Source of the DNA: Leuconostoc gelidum subsp. gelidum KCTC 3527
GTDB taxonomy: Bacteria; Bacillota; Bacilli; Lactobacillales; Lactobacillaceae
Assembly (NCBI RefSeq): GCF_000166715.1
Contig: NZ_AEMI01000036.1
Coordinates: forward strand, 165,188-229,187
Length of the DNA stretch: 64,000 nucleotides
Reading direction: 5' to 3'
Shown: positions 18,904 to 27,480 of the stretch, piece by piece
Position numbering within the stretch: position 1 is the first letter of the stretch
Layout of the letters: each line of letters starts with the position of its first letter
The notes under the pieces: model-generated
The model's input: the letters and a program-made list of their open reading frames with translations, nothing else
What the model was told of the DNA's origin: nothing
Database searches by the model: none
Translations under genes and position numbers: made by a program

Positions 18904-18936
18904 ATATGTACACTTATAAAAAGGAAAAAAGAGAAT

Positions 18937-19371
18937 ATGAAATATAGTTTTGAGCAGAAAACAAACGCTTCAATTACAGATGTATGGCCGCTGTACGAAA
19001 ACGTCAACAAGTGGTTTACTTGGGAAAATGATTTAGAGGAAATTTCTTTAGAAGGATTATTTGAAGCTAATACTAAGGGTAGTATGACATTGACGAACAT
19101 GCCACCTATGTCATTTGAACTCGTTAAAGTTATTCCCGAGGAAGTTTTTATTGATAAAACAACTATTCCAAATATGGGAGATATTAATTTTATTCATGAA
19201 TTGAGTGAAACTAATCATAAAGAAACAGTCATTAGACATTCTGTTGAATTTGTGCCTTTAAACAGGGAACCAAAAGCTAATGATTTGAAATTTCTTTCTA
19301 AGATATTTGAAAACATTCCAGCAAGCGTTTTTTCACTCATTGAGGTTGCTACTAGTGATCCAAAAATTTAA
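18937..19371 (+). CDS. SRPBCC (START-like) family protein
   Basis: 144-residue soluble protein starting MKYSFEQKTNASITDVWPLYENVNKWFTWENDLEEI. The pattern strand - T/N-ASI - VWxLYxNVxKWxxWExDLE is the N-terminal helix-grip of polyketide cyclase/START-like SRPBCC proteins, which bind small hydrophobic ligands. Overlaps a marR gene, so the pair may sense and buffer a hydrophobic compound; that is inference. Strong promoter upstream. Confidence 0.75.
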   Translation: MKYSFEQKTNASITDVWPLYENVNKWFTWENDLEEISLEGLFEANTKGSMTLTNMPPMSFELVKVIPEEVFIDKTTIPNMGDINFIHELSETNHKETVIRHSVEFVPLNREPKANDLKFLSKIFENIPASVFSLIEVATSDPKI

Positions 19372-19834
19372 TTCAGAATTTAAAGATAACGCGACTAATT
19401 CCTTAGGGTTCTCTTTTATTAAAGTTTATAACTCATGGCACACATTAATTAAAACTAAATTACGCCAGTATAATTTAACACATCCTCAATTTATTGTATT
19501 ATCGACATTAGCTTATTTGACTCAACATAATGATGAAGTTAACCAAGTCAATATTTCAAAGCATTCTGATATTGATGTTATGACTGTCTCTGTGATTATA
19601 AAAAACCTAGAAAAATCAGGATTTGTTGTACGTGAAGTTTCAAAAAAAGACACGAGATCAAAAATTATAAAATTGACGCAAAGTGGTTCAGACATTATTA
19701 ATGAGACGTTACCAATAGTTGAAAAAGTCGATCAGGAATTCTTTTCGGTTCTAAAGGACGATAAAAATAAGTTCAATGATTTGCTTCAATTATTAATATC
19801 AGCTGATCTAGGATCGGACATAGAGTCAAAATAA
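19355..19834 (+). CDS. MarR family transcriptional regulator
   Basis: Winged-helix regulator of 159 residues: LRQYNLTHPQFIVLSTLAYL, then recognition region ISKHSDIDVMTVSVIIKNLEK and wing GFVVREVSKKDTRSKIIKLT with the DxR motif. GTG 19355 is chosen: TGAGG is nine bases upstream and the protein begins MIQKFNSEF; the frame stays open further upstream but that lies within the SRPBCC gene. It overlaps SRPBCC by 17 bp, indicating coupling and probably autoregulation of the unit. Confidence 0.85.
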   Translation: MIQKFNSEFKDNATNSLGFSFIKVYNSWHTLIKTKLRQYNLTHPQFIVLSTLAYLTQHNDEVNQVNISKHSDIDVMTVSVIIKNLEKSGFVVREVSKKDTRSKIIKLTQSGSDIINETLPIVEKVDQEFFSVLKDDKNKFNDLLQLLISADLGSDIESK

Positions 19835-19846
19835 TATTTATATTAT

Positions 19847-20079
19847 GTAGATTGCCATAATTAATCGATTACTGCATGTTGCAGAAGAACGGTTTGAGAA
19901 AATGAACAGGTGCCTGAATAGAAAAATGAGGTTGAAGCAGTGTTTCAATGACAGCATGTTCATGAGATGATAAATTAGAAGACATAAGCTGCAGACCCTT
20001 TATGGTTGGTTTTAGACAACTACTATTAAAGGCTCCGCAGCTTTTTTTGCAGGTTGTTCGGCGTCATTTTACAACCTAC
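19847..20079. mobile_element. Internally deleted IS30-derived element (remnant B, MITE-like)
   Basis: 233 bp with both ends: GTAGATTGCC (19847-19856) and TTACAACCTAC (20069-20079), an imperfect terminal inverted repeat. The minus strand still encodes HAVIETLLQPHFSIQ, the transposase N terminus, then jumps to the far end. It is the best preserved short copy with remnant D. Fills the gap between marR and the next promoter. Confidence 0.55.
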
Positions 20080-20207
20080 CTTAAACAAACCATAAATATT
20101 GTGATTGTTGATTATTTTTTAAAAATAAATCTAATGTCGAGCTGATTTAGTTTTTAGATTTTTTATTTTTTTTAAAATCACAAAAAAATAAAGATTAGCG
20201 ACTATAG

Positions 20208-20270
20208 TATAATTAGAAGGAATGAAATAAATGACAGTGTATTGTATGATAAAACAACATGACAATGTAT
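20208..20270 (+). promoter_or_regulatory. Promoter and direct repeats before Mga-like regulator
   Basis: TATAAT at 20208-20213. In the leader, ATGACAGTGTAT (20231-20242) and ATGACAATGTAT (20259-20270) are direct repeats with one mismatch, 28 bp apart start to start. They could bind the regulator itself. AAGGAG precedes the ATG at 20300. Confidence 0.4.
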
Positions 20271-20299
20271 GAAAATATTTAAAATATGCAAGGAGCGTT

Positions 20300-21685
20300 A
20301 TGAATTCGTTAGTGTCATTCATTAATAAAAATGATTTGTTGAAAATTGAATTAATGAACTATGTCTTAGAAACTGATCAAAAATTTTATGAGACCAAAAC
20401 CTTAGAACAGGAGTTTGCTGTTTCTAATTATATGTTGCGTGAAATCTTAGATTCCTTGAATATAGATTTACATAATATTTTAGATTCAGATTGGCTATTA
20501 CTTCAAAAAGGGTTGGTTTATCCTAGATATCGTGTGACGAGATACCATTTATATAAAATGTCACAGTACTATTTTAATCTTTCGGCTTTGAAGCCACTTC
20601 TTGAGACGAGAGTTTTAACGGGTTCTCTGCCAACGTATACAACGATTCAATACGATTATGGATGGAGCCCTTCATATTTTTTTTCACAGAAAAAAATATT
20701 AAATGGTCTTGTGAATGATAATGATTCTTATGAGTTTATTCAAGCAGGCTATGTTATCTATAATTATTTTGATGAAAAACCGATATTTTCTGATCGTATC
20801 AAAGTAATTGGTCAAGAAATGCTAAAATTTTTATTGGAAAATCATTTCATTAACGATTTAAATCAGCGGCAAAAAATGTTACTTATCAACTTTTGTGTGT
20901 CTGAAATGTTATATAATAATCAAGCACTTTTTGAAAATAGAGAAGTCGCAATTCATACTGTCGTATCTCTACCAATAATTATTACCTCTTTTATAGGCAA
21001 TGATTCTGACAAAATTTTGTCAGTATTGCTAGAAATGTTAGATATTTTTGACTTTTTATTAGAGAATAAAAACTATAAGTACTCACAATATGTAAGTGAT
21101 AAGATTGTACTTTTGCAAAATGACATCATGCCAGTCTTAGAAAATTTTTTCTCCCAGTCAACGAAAAATGAAATAGCACAATTGAGTTATAAAATTTCAG
21201 TTTATAGTTTGCGTTTTGGATTTAAAAATCAATGGTTTGTAACAAATGAAGGTGAAGTCAATCTAAATTACTTTCGCGATATCTATCCATCAATTTTTAA
21301 ATTAATAACTTACCTTATTGATATTATTAACATACAAGAAACGATAGTCAATAATTATCAGCGTGAGCTATTTTGCTTCAATCTTATAGGTATCATGTTT
21401 AGAAATATTACGAATACAAGCATTGATAGAGTGAATATTAGTGTTAATTTCTCAGCAACACCAATTACTAATGATATGATGATTACAATGCTTAAAAATC
21501 ATATTAATCATGCGAGTGTAGACTTCACATGTACAGATAAAATTGCTGATATTTATTTATCTGATATGATCGACGATGATGTACTTGGAGAACAAGTGAT
21601 CTGGAAAAAGCCACCTACATTAAGTGATTGGACGGCATTGGGTGAACTAATTGTGAAAATTAAAAAAATGAAAAGTGTAAAATGA
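20300..21685 (+). CDS. Mga/RofA-like transcriptional regulator
   Basis: 461 residues, no signal or membrane segment. The N-terminal 65 residues look like a Mga-type helix-turn-helix (LKIELMNYVLET...FETKTLEQEFAVSNYMLREILDSLN, residues about 13-53), followed by a second HTH-like part and a long helical body resembling PTS-regulation-domain Mga proteins. In streptococci this class controls surface adhesins. Here it overlaps the lectin gene by ATGA and precedes the ica-like and collagen-binding genes, which supports the same role. Family assignment is by overall shape; no exact signature. Confidence 0.6.
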   Translation: MNSLVSFINKNDLLKIELMNYVLETDQKFYETKTLEQEFAVSNYMLREILDSLNIDLHNILDSDWLLLQKGLVYPRYRVTRYHLYKMSQYYFNLSALKPLLETRVLTGSLPTYTTIQYDYGWSPSYFFSQKKILNGLVNDNDSYEFIQAGYVIYNYFDEKPIFSDRIKVIGQEMLKFLLENHFINDLNQRQKMLLINFCVSEMLYNNQALFENREVAIHTVVSLPIIITSFIGNDSDKILSVLLEMLDIFDFLLENKNYKYSQYVSDKIVLLQNDIMPVLENFFSQSTKNEIAQLSYKISVYSLRFGFKNQWFVTNEGEVNLNYFRDIYPSIFKLITYLIDIINIQETIVNNYQRELFCFNLIGIMFRNITNTSIDRVNISVNFSATPITNDMMITMLKNHINHASVDFTCTDKIADIYLSDMIDDDVLGEQVIWKKPPTLSDWTALGELIVKIKKMKSVK

Positions 21686-23307
21686 AAAACAAACAAGTTA
21701 GAATCAGGCCCTTGTTTTATATGACCACAGTATCTGTCATATTGCTATCAGTCAGTTCGATAACATCAGACTATAACGTCAGTGCTAAAACTATTACGCT
21801 GTCGCAATTACGCAATCAAAACAATCTAGCTAGTCAACTCATATTAAATGGTTCATCTTCAGTAAATGACAACTTAATAACACTGACATCAGACAATTCT
21901 GAGCAATCAGGAACAGCTTATATTAAAACACCCATTAATTTTTCAAATGATGTTTCTTTAGATTTAAGCGTCAACATTGGCAATAAGTCGCAACAACATG
22001 ATGGCGGAGATGGTATGGCTGTTAGCTTCGTTCCTGCTGATCAAATAAAAAAAGTCAATCAAAAAAATGGCGGAAGTTTAGGGTTAGGTGGTCTATCAAA
22101 TATCTTTGGATTTAAAATTGATACCTATTTTAATCGCTTTCCTGAGGAAGGCTCTTTTGAAGCAGATCCAGTTCAGTTTGGTCATAGGCAAGGTGATGGC
22201 CAAAGTTTCGGCGCATTCTTTGATTCCCAAAATGAAGGGGTTATTCATACAATAACGGATGAAGCACAACCAATTGATGAAAAATTTAACAACCAGTTTA
22301 AATCACTCATTGTTTCATACAATAGTCAGTCTGGCGCGTTTACAGTTACTTATAACAATCAAGTTTGGCATTATAAAAGCATGCAAAAATTCCAAGGTCC
22401 CATGTACTTGGTATTTTCAGCAGCAACAGGCATTAATCATAATGTCCAGCAGATTATGATTGATGATACGAATTACAAACCTTTCACATCATCTGTGACA
22501 GTAAACTATTTTGATAACAGAAAAAATATGATACTGCCTTCTACCAAGTTTACTGGTAATATTGGTGAAACCTATAAAATAAATGAAGAAAAAATTCCAG
22601 GGTACGTTCTGTCTAATACATCGCAAAATAGTTCGGGTGTATTTAATGAAACAGATTCAGAAATTAATTTTTATTATCAACCAATTCGACACCATGTCAT
22701 TGTTAATTTTCGATACAATAATAGCATATTACGCAAAGAGGTATTTTCTGGAGATACAGGTGAGACAATTAATTATGCTATGATGCCTGTGCTAGAAGTT
22801 TTAAAAAAATATCAAGTGACACGTAATGAATGGCCGGGTGCGTTTACAATTCCTAGAACGGATCAACAAAATTTCTATTTTAACATTGAATTATCCCAAA
22901 AAAGTGAACCGATTGACATAAATAAGACACCAAATAAAGTACCAAATAAAACACCAAATAAGACAGTAGATCAGCATAACGAGAATCAAGAACCACAAGA
23001 TCAAACAGTTGTTCTGCCCGAACAAGGAAATATAATACCAGAAATGGCCGAGGTTCGTGATGATCAGTCTGATTCGCCCCGAAAACAACAGTTAACGTTT
23101 TATAAATTTGAATTAAACAGTCCTGCTAGTATCATTTCTCATCCAAAAAAAGATAGAGCAACGTATATGACAACACTGGAGCAAGGTACGGTAATCGAAA
23201 AGAAACTAAGCCGACAAACACAACCTAGTCCTTTTAATTATAAAATTAGTAGTTTTACAAAGGTATTAGCAGTTTTGGCCACAACAACCACTTTTTCTGA
23301 TAGATAA
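21682..23307 (+). CDS. Secreted L-type lectin-domain protein with MucBP-like repeats
   Basis: 541 residues. A signal peptide (about 1-35, ending NVSA-K) precedes an L-type lectin domain (about 45-265): VNIGNKSQQHDGGDGMAVSF is the metal-site strand and GHRQGDGQSFGAFFDSQ a later one. Two MucBP-like segments follow (VTVNYFDNRKNMI..GETYKI and VIVNFRYNNSI..GETINY). A PNKxPNK repeat linker follows at about 413-425. No LPxTG motif or sorting signal is visible; the C terminus has only a short hydrophobic stretch (FTKVLAVLATTTTF), so it is likely secreted or loosely bound. Its start overlaps the regulator stop. Confidence 0.75.
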   Translation: MKNKQVRIRPLFYMTTVSVILLSVSSITSDYNVSAKTITLSQLRNQNNLASQLILNGSSSVNDNLITLTSDNSEQSGTAYIKTPINFSNDVSLDLSVNIGNKSQQHDGGDGMAVSFVPADQIKKVNQKNGGSLGLGGLSNIFGFKIDTYFNRFPEEGSFEADPVQFGHRQGDGQSFGAFFDSQNEGVIHTITDEAQPIDEKFNNQFKSLIVSYNSQSGAFTVTYNNQVWHYKSMQKFQGPMYLVFSAATGINHNVQQIMIDDTNYKPFTSSVTVNYFDNRKNMILPSTKFTGNIGETYKINEEKIPGYVLSNTSQNSSGVFNETDSEINFYYQPIRHHVIVNFRYNNSILRKEVFSGDTGETINYAMMPVLEVLKKYQVTRNEWPGAFTIPRTDQQNFYFNIELSQKSEPIDINKTPNKVPNKTPNKTVDQHNENQEPQDQTVVLPEQGNIIPEMAEVRDDQSDSPRKQQLTFYKFELNSPASIISHPKKDRATYMTTLEQGTVIEKKLSRQTQPSPFNYKISSFTKVLAVLATTTTFSDR

Positions 23308-23333
23308 AAGCTTAATTTATTAAGCTTTTTTTG
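23306..23333 (+). terminator. Terminator of regulator-lectin unit
   Basis: Arms AAAAGCTTA (23306-23314) and TAAGCTTTT (23321-23329) then TTT. It separates the lectin unit from the ica-like operon. Confidence 0.75.
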
Positions 23334-23440
23334 TTTTCAATTTTTTTCAAAATTTGAAGAAAAATAATGGTAGTCGTCACTATATAATTAAATTGTTAAT
23401 TTATCACTTTTGTAAAAATTTTTATTAGGGGAATACTCAT

Positions 23441-24473
23441 ATGGGAAACCGTGTTTATCAAATAGATGTATTAAAGGTTATGGCTATTTTTTTTTGTTAT
23501 TTCAGTGCATTTTCTACTCAATACAGGATTTTATGACATTGACATTCAATCATTTTCTGCCAGTTTAGGAATCATTTTGCGATTGATTTTTATAACATCA
23601 GTCCCATTATTCATTATTGCAACAGGATTTTTAATGGGAACAAAGAAACTCAGCGACAAATATATCGCAAAAATTTTAAGAGTAATCATATTGTATGTCT
23701 TAGTATCAATGATCGATTGGCTAACTCAAACGCTTGTATTTCAAAATGACCTTTCTATGCAGGATGCGCTACTGGGATTACTTGATTTTTCAACAGACAG
23801 TTATTCTTGGTATGTTGAAATGTATATTGGTTTATATCTCCTCATACCACTGTTAAACGCAGCTTGGCACTATGATTTAAGTAAACAGTATCATATATAT
23901 ATTATTATGGTTTCAACGATTTTATTCTTTTTGCCATCGCTATTTAATGGCTTAGGTAAGATATTACCTGATTGGTGGACTAATGCTTATCCGATTGGAT
24001 ACTACTATGTTGGGCTTTATTTTAAAACTTACTTAGAAGAAATCAAAAAAATCAGTACTAAGCGATTATTAATATGGTCTGTCTCAATTTTTGGTATGAT
24101 TTCATTTTTGTCTCTGATAGACAATTATGGCCGAATTTTTGCTTGGACTGATGCAAATGATTATATGGGCTATCAGCCATTCTTAGTCGCTATCCTTATC
24201 TCATTACTGATTTTAAAAAAAGGTCAGCCGAAAAAAACAACTAAGTTTCATAATTTACTTATTTTACTATCTAATATGACTTTAACTATTTATTTATTTT
24301 CGGATTTAACTGACAGTCTCATCTATCACTATTTTAATCGCTTGGTGCCTAATATTGCCTCGCGCTTTACGTGGGCCCCAGTTGTTGTTTTATTATCATT
24401 TACGCTTGCGAGTTTGTTAGCTTATATTTTGGAAAAAATGATGTCACTTATTTATCAAAGGAGGAGAGCGTAA
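23441..24473 (+). pseudogene. IcaC-like membrane acyltransferase, out of frame at a T9 tract
   Basis: Acyltransferase_3 family, ten-helix membrane protein that in ica loci O-acylates (succinylates) poly-N-acetylglucosamine. AGGGGA and ATG 23441 start MGNRVYQIDVLKVMAIFF; then a run of nine T (23487-23495) shifts the frame and a stop follows after about 15 codons. Removing one T continues as VISVHFLLNTGFYDIDIQS and the remaining open frame to 24473, giving about 343 residues, the normal IcaC length. From HFLLN onward the frame is intact, including SWYVEMYIGLYLLIPLLN. Slippage, sequencing error or true mutation are all possible; phase variation is discussed in the findings. Confidence 0.8.
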
Positions 24474-24474
24474 A

Positions 24475-25692
24475 ATGATGAGCTATATTTCCGGATTGGT
24501 GCAAGATTTTACAACCTACTATCCTATATTTATGACACTGATATGGATTATTGGTTCTTGGCTTTCCTCATTTCATTTCAATCATGAAAAATCAAACGAA
24601 CCAAACACCAATGAAAAAGTAACAATTCTGATGTCAATATTTAATGAAGAAAATCATATAGTTGAAACATTGTCATCTTTTACGCAATTAACTTATGCTA
24701 ATTTTGATGTTGTCGTAGTTGACGATAAAAGTACCGATAACTCAGTTAATTTGGTCAAAAATTGGTTAGACAAACATGACAGCGTACCAGTGCGTCTAAT
24801 TGAGTTATCTAAAAATCTTGGTAAAGCAGCAGCACTAAATCAAGCGATTAAGCAAATAGATGCACCATATATATTAGTAACAGATGCTGATGCAATATTA
24901 GCACATGACGTGATTGAAGAATTGCTTAAACAGGTGACTGATAAAACAGTTGCTGCAGTGACTGGCAAGCCTGTTGTTAGAAATAGAACAACTTTGCTGG
25001 CAAAACTTCAAACTTTAGAGTATTTAGGGATCATCGATCGGATTAAGCGTGCGCAAGACTTTTTATATGGTGGCATTATGACAGTAGCAGGTGTTGTTGT
25101 GCTTTATCGACGTGAGGCGTTGATGTCAGTAGCGGGGTTTGATAGCACAGCCATAACTGAGGATATTGATATTACTTGGCGTTTACGTAAGAAGAATTGG
25201 CGAATTCGCTATACACCTCATGCTTTAGTTTATATACTGACACCAGAAACGATTCATGGTTATGTTAAACAACGTGTTCGCTGGTCAGTTGGTGGTATCG
25301 AAGTGCTACTGAAAAATTTGAAGTGGACATTCAAAGGCACTAATAAACGTCAAAAACTATTATTAGTTGACGTATGTTTAAGTCATATTTGGTCATGGAC
25401 GGTCATTATTACCTCTATTCAGTATTTAGTGGTCACGATTGATACGCAAACATTTTCGTTACCAGGTGTTGTGATAATGATATATATTCTTTTATTCTTT
25501 AGCATGATGTTACAAGGCATTTTACAAGATCATGGGCAATCACAATTAGGCGTGCCAGAGTTATTCGTCATACCGTTTTATAGTACATTCTATTGGATTA
25601 CGGTATTAATAACAGCCATTATGTCACAATTAAATGTTGCCTTTTTTCATAAACAGAGAGGATCTTGGAGTAGTCCAGATCGTGGGAGGTAG
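24475..25692 (+). CDS. Poly-beta-1,6-N-acetylglucosamine synthase, IcaA/PgaC-like
   Basis: Processive GT2 membrane glycosyltransferase of 405 residues polymerising UDP-GlcNAc. N-terminal helix, catalytic domain with VVVVDDKSTDNS (about 76-87), TDADA, AITEDIDITWRLR and QRVRW (QxxRW), then three C-terminal membrane helices. Order and length match IcaA of staphylococci. AGGAGGAGAG precedes the tandem ATGs. Begins two bases after the acyltransferase stop, in one operon with the icaD- and icaB-like genes. Confidence 0.88.
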   Translation: MMSYISGLVQDFTTYYPIFMTLIWIIGSWLSSFHFNHEKSNEPNTNEKVTILMSIFNEENHIVETLSSFTQLTYANFDVVVVDDKSTDNSVNLVKNWLDKHDSVPVRLIELSKNLGKAAALNQAIKQIDAPYILVTDADAILAHDVIEELLKQVTDKTVAAVTGKPVVRNRTTLLAKLQTLEYLGIIDRIKRAQDFLYGGIMTVAGVVVLYRREALMSVAGFDSTAITEDIDITWRLRKKNWRIRYTPHALVYILTPETIHGYVKQRVRWSVGGIEVLLKNLKWTFKGTNKRQKLLLVDVCLSHIWSWTVIITSIQYLVVTIDTQTFSLPGVVIMIYILLFFSMMLQGILQDHGQSQLGVPELFVIPFYSTFYWITVLITAIMSQLNVAFFHKQRGSWSSPDRGR

Positions 25693-25696
25693 AACA

Positions 25697-25978
25697 ATGC
25701 CAAATATAATTATTCGGCGAAGTAATAAAATAGGTAACACAATCACGTTTGTGATCACTCTAATGGCATGGTTGTTCAATTTATTTATTATATTTTCAAC
25801 GTTAGCCATTAAAAGTCATGTTTATTCTGATAGATTTGTTGTATTAGAATTATTACTTGGTATGAACAGCACGAGTGTGGACGAAGGTATCCATATTATA
25901 ATGATTTGTTTAACCTTAATTATCATTCCCACACTGTTTGGATTATTGTCAAAAAATGAGGCAGCATGTTATGACTAA
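25697..25978 (+). CDS. IcaD/PgaD-like small membrane protein
   Basis: 93 residues with two helices (ITFVITLMAWLFNLFIIFSTLA and IIMICLTLIIIPTLFGLL). Position directly behind the IcaA-like gene, and size and topology, fit IcaD, which assists IcaA. Sequence itself is poorly conserved, so the call rests on context. GGGAGG lies before ATG 25697; the frame is open further upstream but inside the synthase gene. Overlaps the next gene by eight bases. Confidence 0.65.
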   Translation: MPNIIIRRSNKIGNTITFVITLMAWLFNLFIIFSTLAIKSHVYSDRFVVLELLLGMNSTSVDEGIHIIMICLTLIIIPTLFGLLSKNEAACYD

Positions 25979-26879
25979 GAAAAAGAGGCGTTTAGTTCTC
26001 TATATGATTCTTACAATGGTAGCTCTTTTGATTCTAATGTTTTTTTCTGGACTACAACAAGGAAAAGCACGACAAAAAGTAACACAAAAAGTGGATTATT
26101 CCTATTTAAATTTTGCTGAAAAGAACAGCAATGTTAAAGATGGGGTTATCGTATTAGCTTATCATCGTATATTGAAAAATAATGCGACTGTGAGTTTTGC
26201 ACAAAAAATATCTAAAAATCCGCAACTTCAAGAATATAATGTGTCTCAAGACGAATTTATCAAGCAAATGAACTGGTTGAAAAAGAATCATATCAGTATT
26301 TGGTCAATGTCACAATTTATTGAACATACTAAAAATAATACGATTCGTGGTAGACACGTTGTCATTACTTTTGATGATATTGATACAACGCTGCCAAGAA
26401 ACGCCTCTCAAAAATTGGCCGATCTTAGTATCCCTTTTACTTTTTTTGTTATTACCGGTAAAGTTGGGCAAAACTTAGATGGGGAGCAACTAGCTTCTTG
26501 GTCAGAAATTACGCAGTTAGCGGTGAAATCAAACGTTACGGTGGGACTACATACAAATGACTTACATTATCAGGTAGATAATGATCCTATTTTATCCAGT
26601 GGTACATTGTCAAAAAAAGCAATAATAAAAGACTATCAAAAATCAAAACAAAAGCTAGAAAAACAATTGTCAATTAATCCAACAGTTTTTGCCTATCCAT
26701 ATGGCAGCCCTAATAAGGCATTGACAGAATATATGTCATCGCATGGTATGGCGGCGATATTTCTTTTAGAACCTGGTATTGTGTCTAATAATATGCCAGA
26801 TATTTTAAAACGTGTGCCTAGATTTATTGTTACGAATTCAAATTTTACTGAACTACAAAAATGGCTGGAAGTAAGATAG
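25971..26879 (+). CDS. PNAG N-deacetylase, IcaB/PgaB-like
   Basis: Secreted polysaccharide deacetylase (CE4) that partly deacetylates the polymer for surface retention. An N-terminal membrane anchor (LVLYMILTMVALLILMFFSG, about 7-26) is followed by GVIVLAYHRIL, VVITFDDIDTTLP with the two metal/base aspartates, VGLHTNDLH with the His residues, and AYPYGSPN. 302 residues. ATG 25971 has GAGG nine bases before; it overlaps icaD. Confidence 0.85.
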   Translation: MTKKKRRLVLYMILTMVALLILMFFSGLQQGKARQKVTQKVDYSYLNFAEKNSNVKDGVIVLAYHRILKNNATVSFAQKISKNPQLQEYNVSQDEFIKQMNWLKKNHISIWSMSQFIEHTKNNTIRGRHVVITFDDIDTTLPRNASQKLADLSIPFTFFVITGKVGQNLDGEQLASWSEITQLAVKSNVTVGLHTNDLHYQVDNDPILSSGTLSKKAIIKDYQKSKQKLEKQLSINPTVFAYPYGSPNKALTEYMSSHGMAAIFLLEPGIVSNNMPDILKRVPRFIVTNSNFTELQKWLEVR

Positions 26880-26936
26880 TGACATTGAACATTAACTTAT
26901 TAAAATATTGAATTCACATATTGAAAGGAAAAATGA

Positions 26937-27266
26937 ATGGTGTCTAAAAGAATAGTTTTTTTTCTACATTTGTTAGCTATTTCAAGCATTTTTTTGATGA
27001 TGTTAGTGACTATTATTGAAACATTAACTGTTAGTTATAATAATACTAATTTCTATAAAACGATACCAACAAAACAACGTCGTTTGTTAAAAAGCATGGT
27101 AACAAGTCCTAAAAATAACGCGCAACACATAGTTATCCAGCCAGTAGTATATCAAGTAAATTCAGGAAATATAACACAACAGGCAGCACATGTTAATAAA
27201 ATTATTGTTAACTCACAAATATCCATTATGTCAACAGTTGCTACCGAGGGAGGTGATAATTTCTGA
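26937..27266 (+). CDS. Single-span protein of unknown function, end of ica-like operon
   Basis: 109 residues: one membrane helix (VFFLHLLAISSIFLMMLVTII) then an extracellular part. Unrecognised. AAAGGAAAAA precedes the ATG. Its last codons contain GGAGGTGAT, a near-perfect ribosome site, and a short frame follows at once (see next entry). Cotranscription with the ica-like genes is likely from spacing (57 bp). Confidence 0.5.
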   Translation: MVSKRIVFFLHLLAISSIFLMMLVTIIETLTVSYNNTNFYKTIPTKQRRLLKSMVTSPKNNAQHIVIQPVVYQVNSGNITQQAAHVNKIIVNSQISIMSTVATEGGDNF

Positions 27267-27355
27267 CACAGACTGATTTTGAAAATATGCATGGCAATCG
27301 ACAGACCATCTTTGGCACTGCTAGTAATATACAGGTAAAGGCATTGGTTTAACAA
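27249..27355 (+). other. Strong Shine-Dalgarno followed by a start-less short frame
   Basis: GGAGGTGAT at 27249-27257 matches the 16S 3' end over nine bases, but no ATG, GTG or TTG follows at the right distance; the open frame reads LTQTDFENMHGNRQT...VKALV to 27355, with CTG as the only start-like codon, or an internal ATG 25 bases away. Alternatively a one-base loss near AATTTCTG has cut these residues from the preceding gene. Confidence 0.3.
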
Positions 27356-27480
27356 ATATTTTTATCAGTTTAGGTGGAAATAATTTATAGACAGCAATAA
27401 TTAATGACGCATGACTATCTTATGATAATTCATTAAAATGATGAATTATATTCATGAAATATATTAACGGGAGAATAAAA

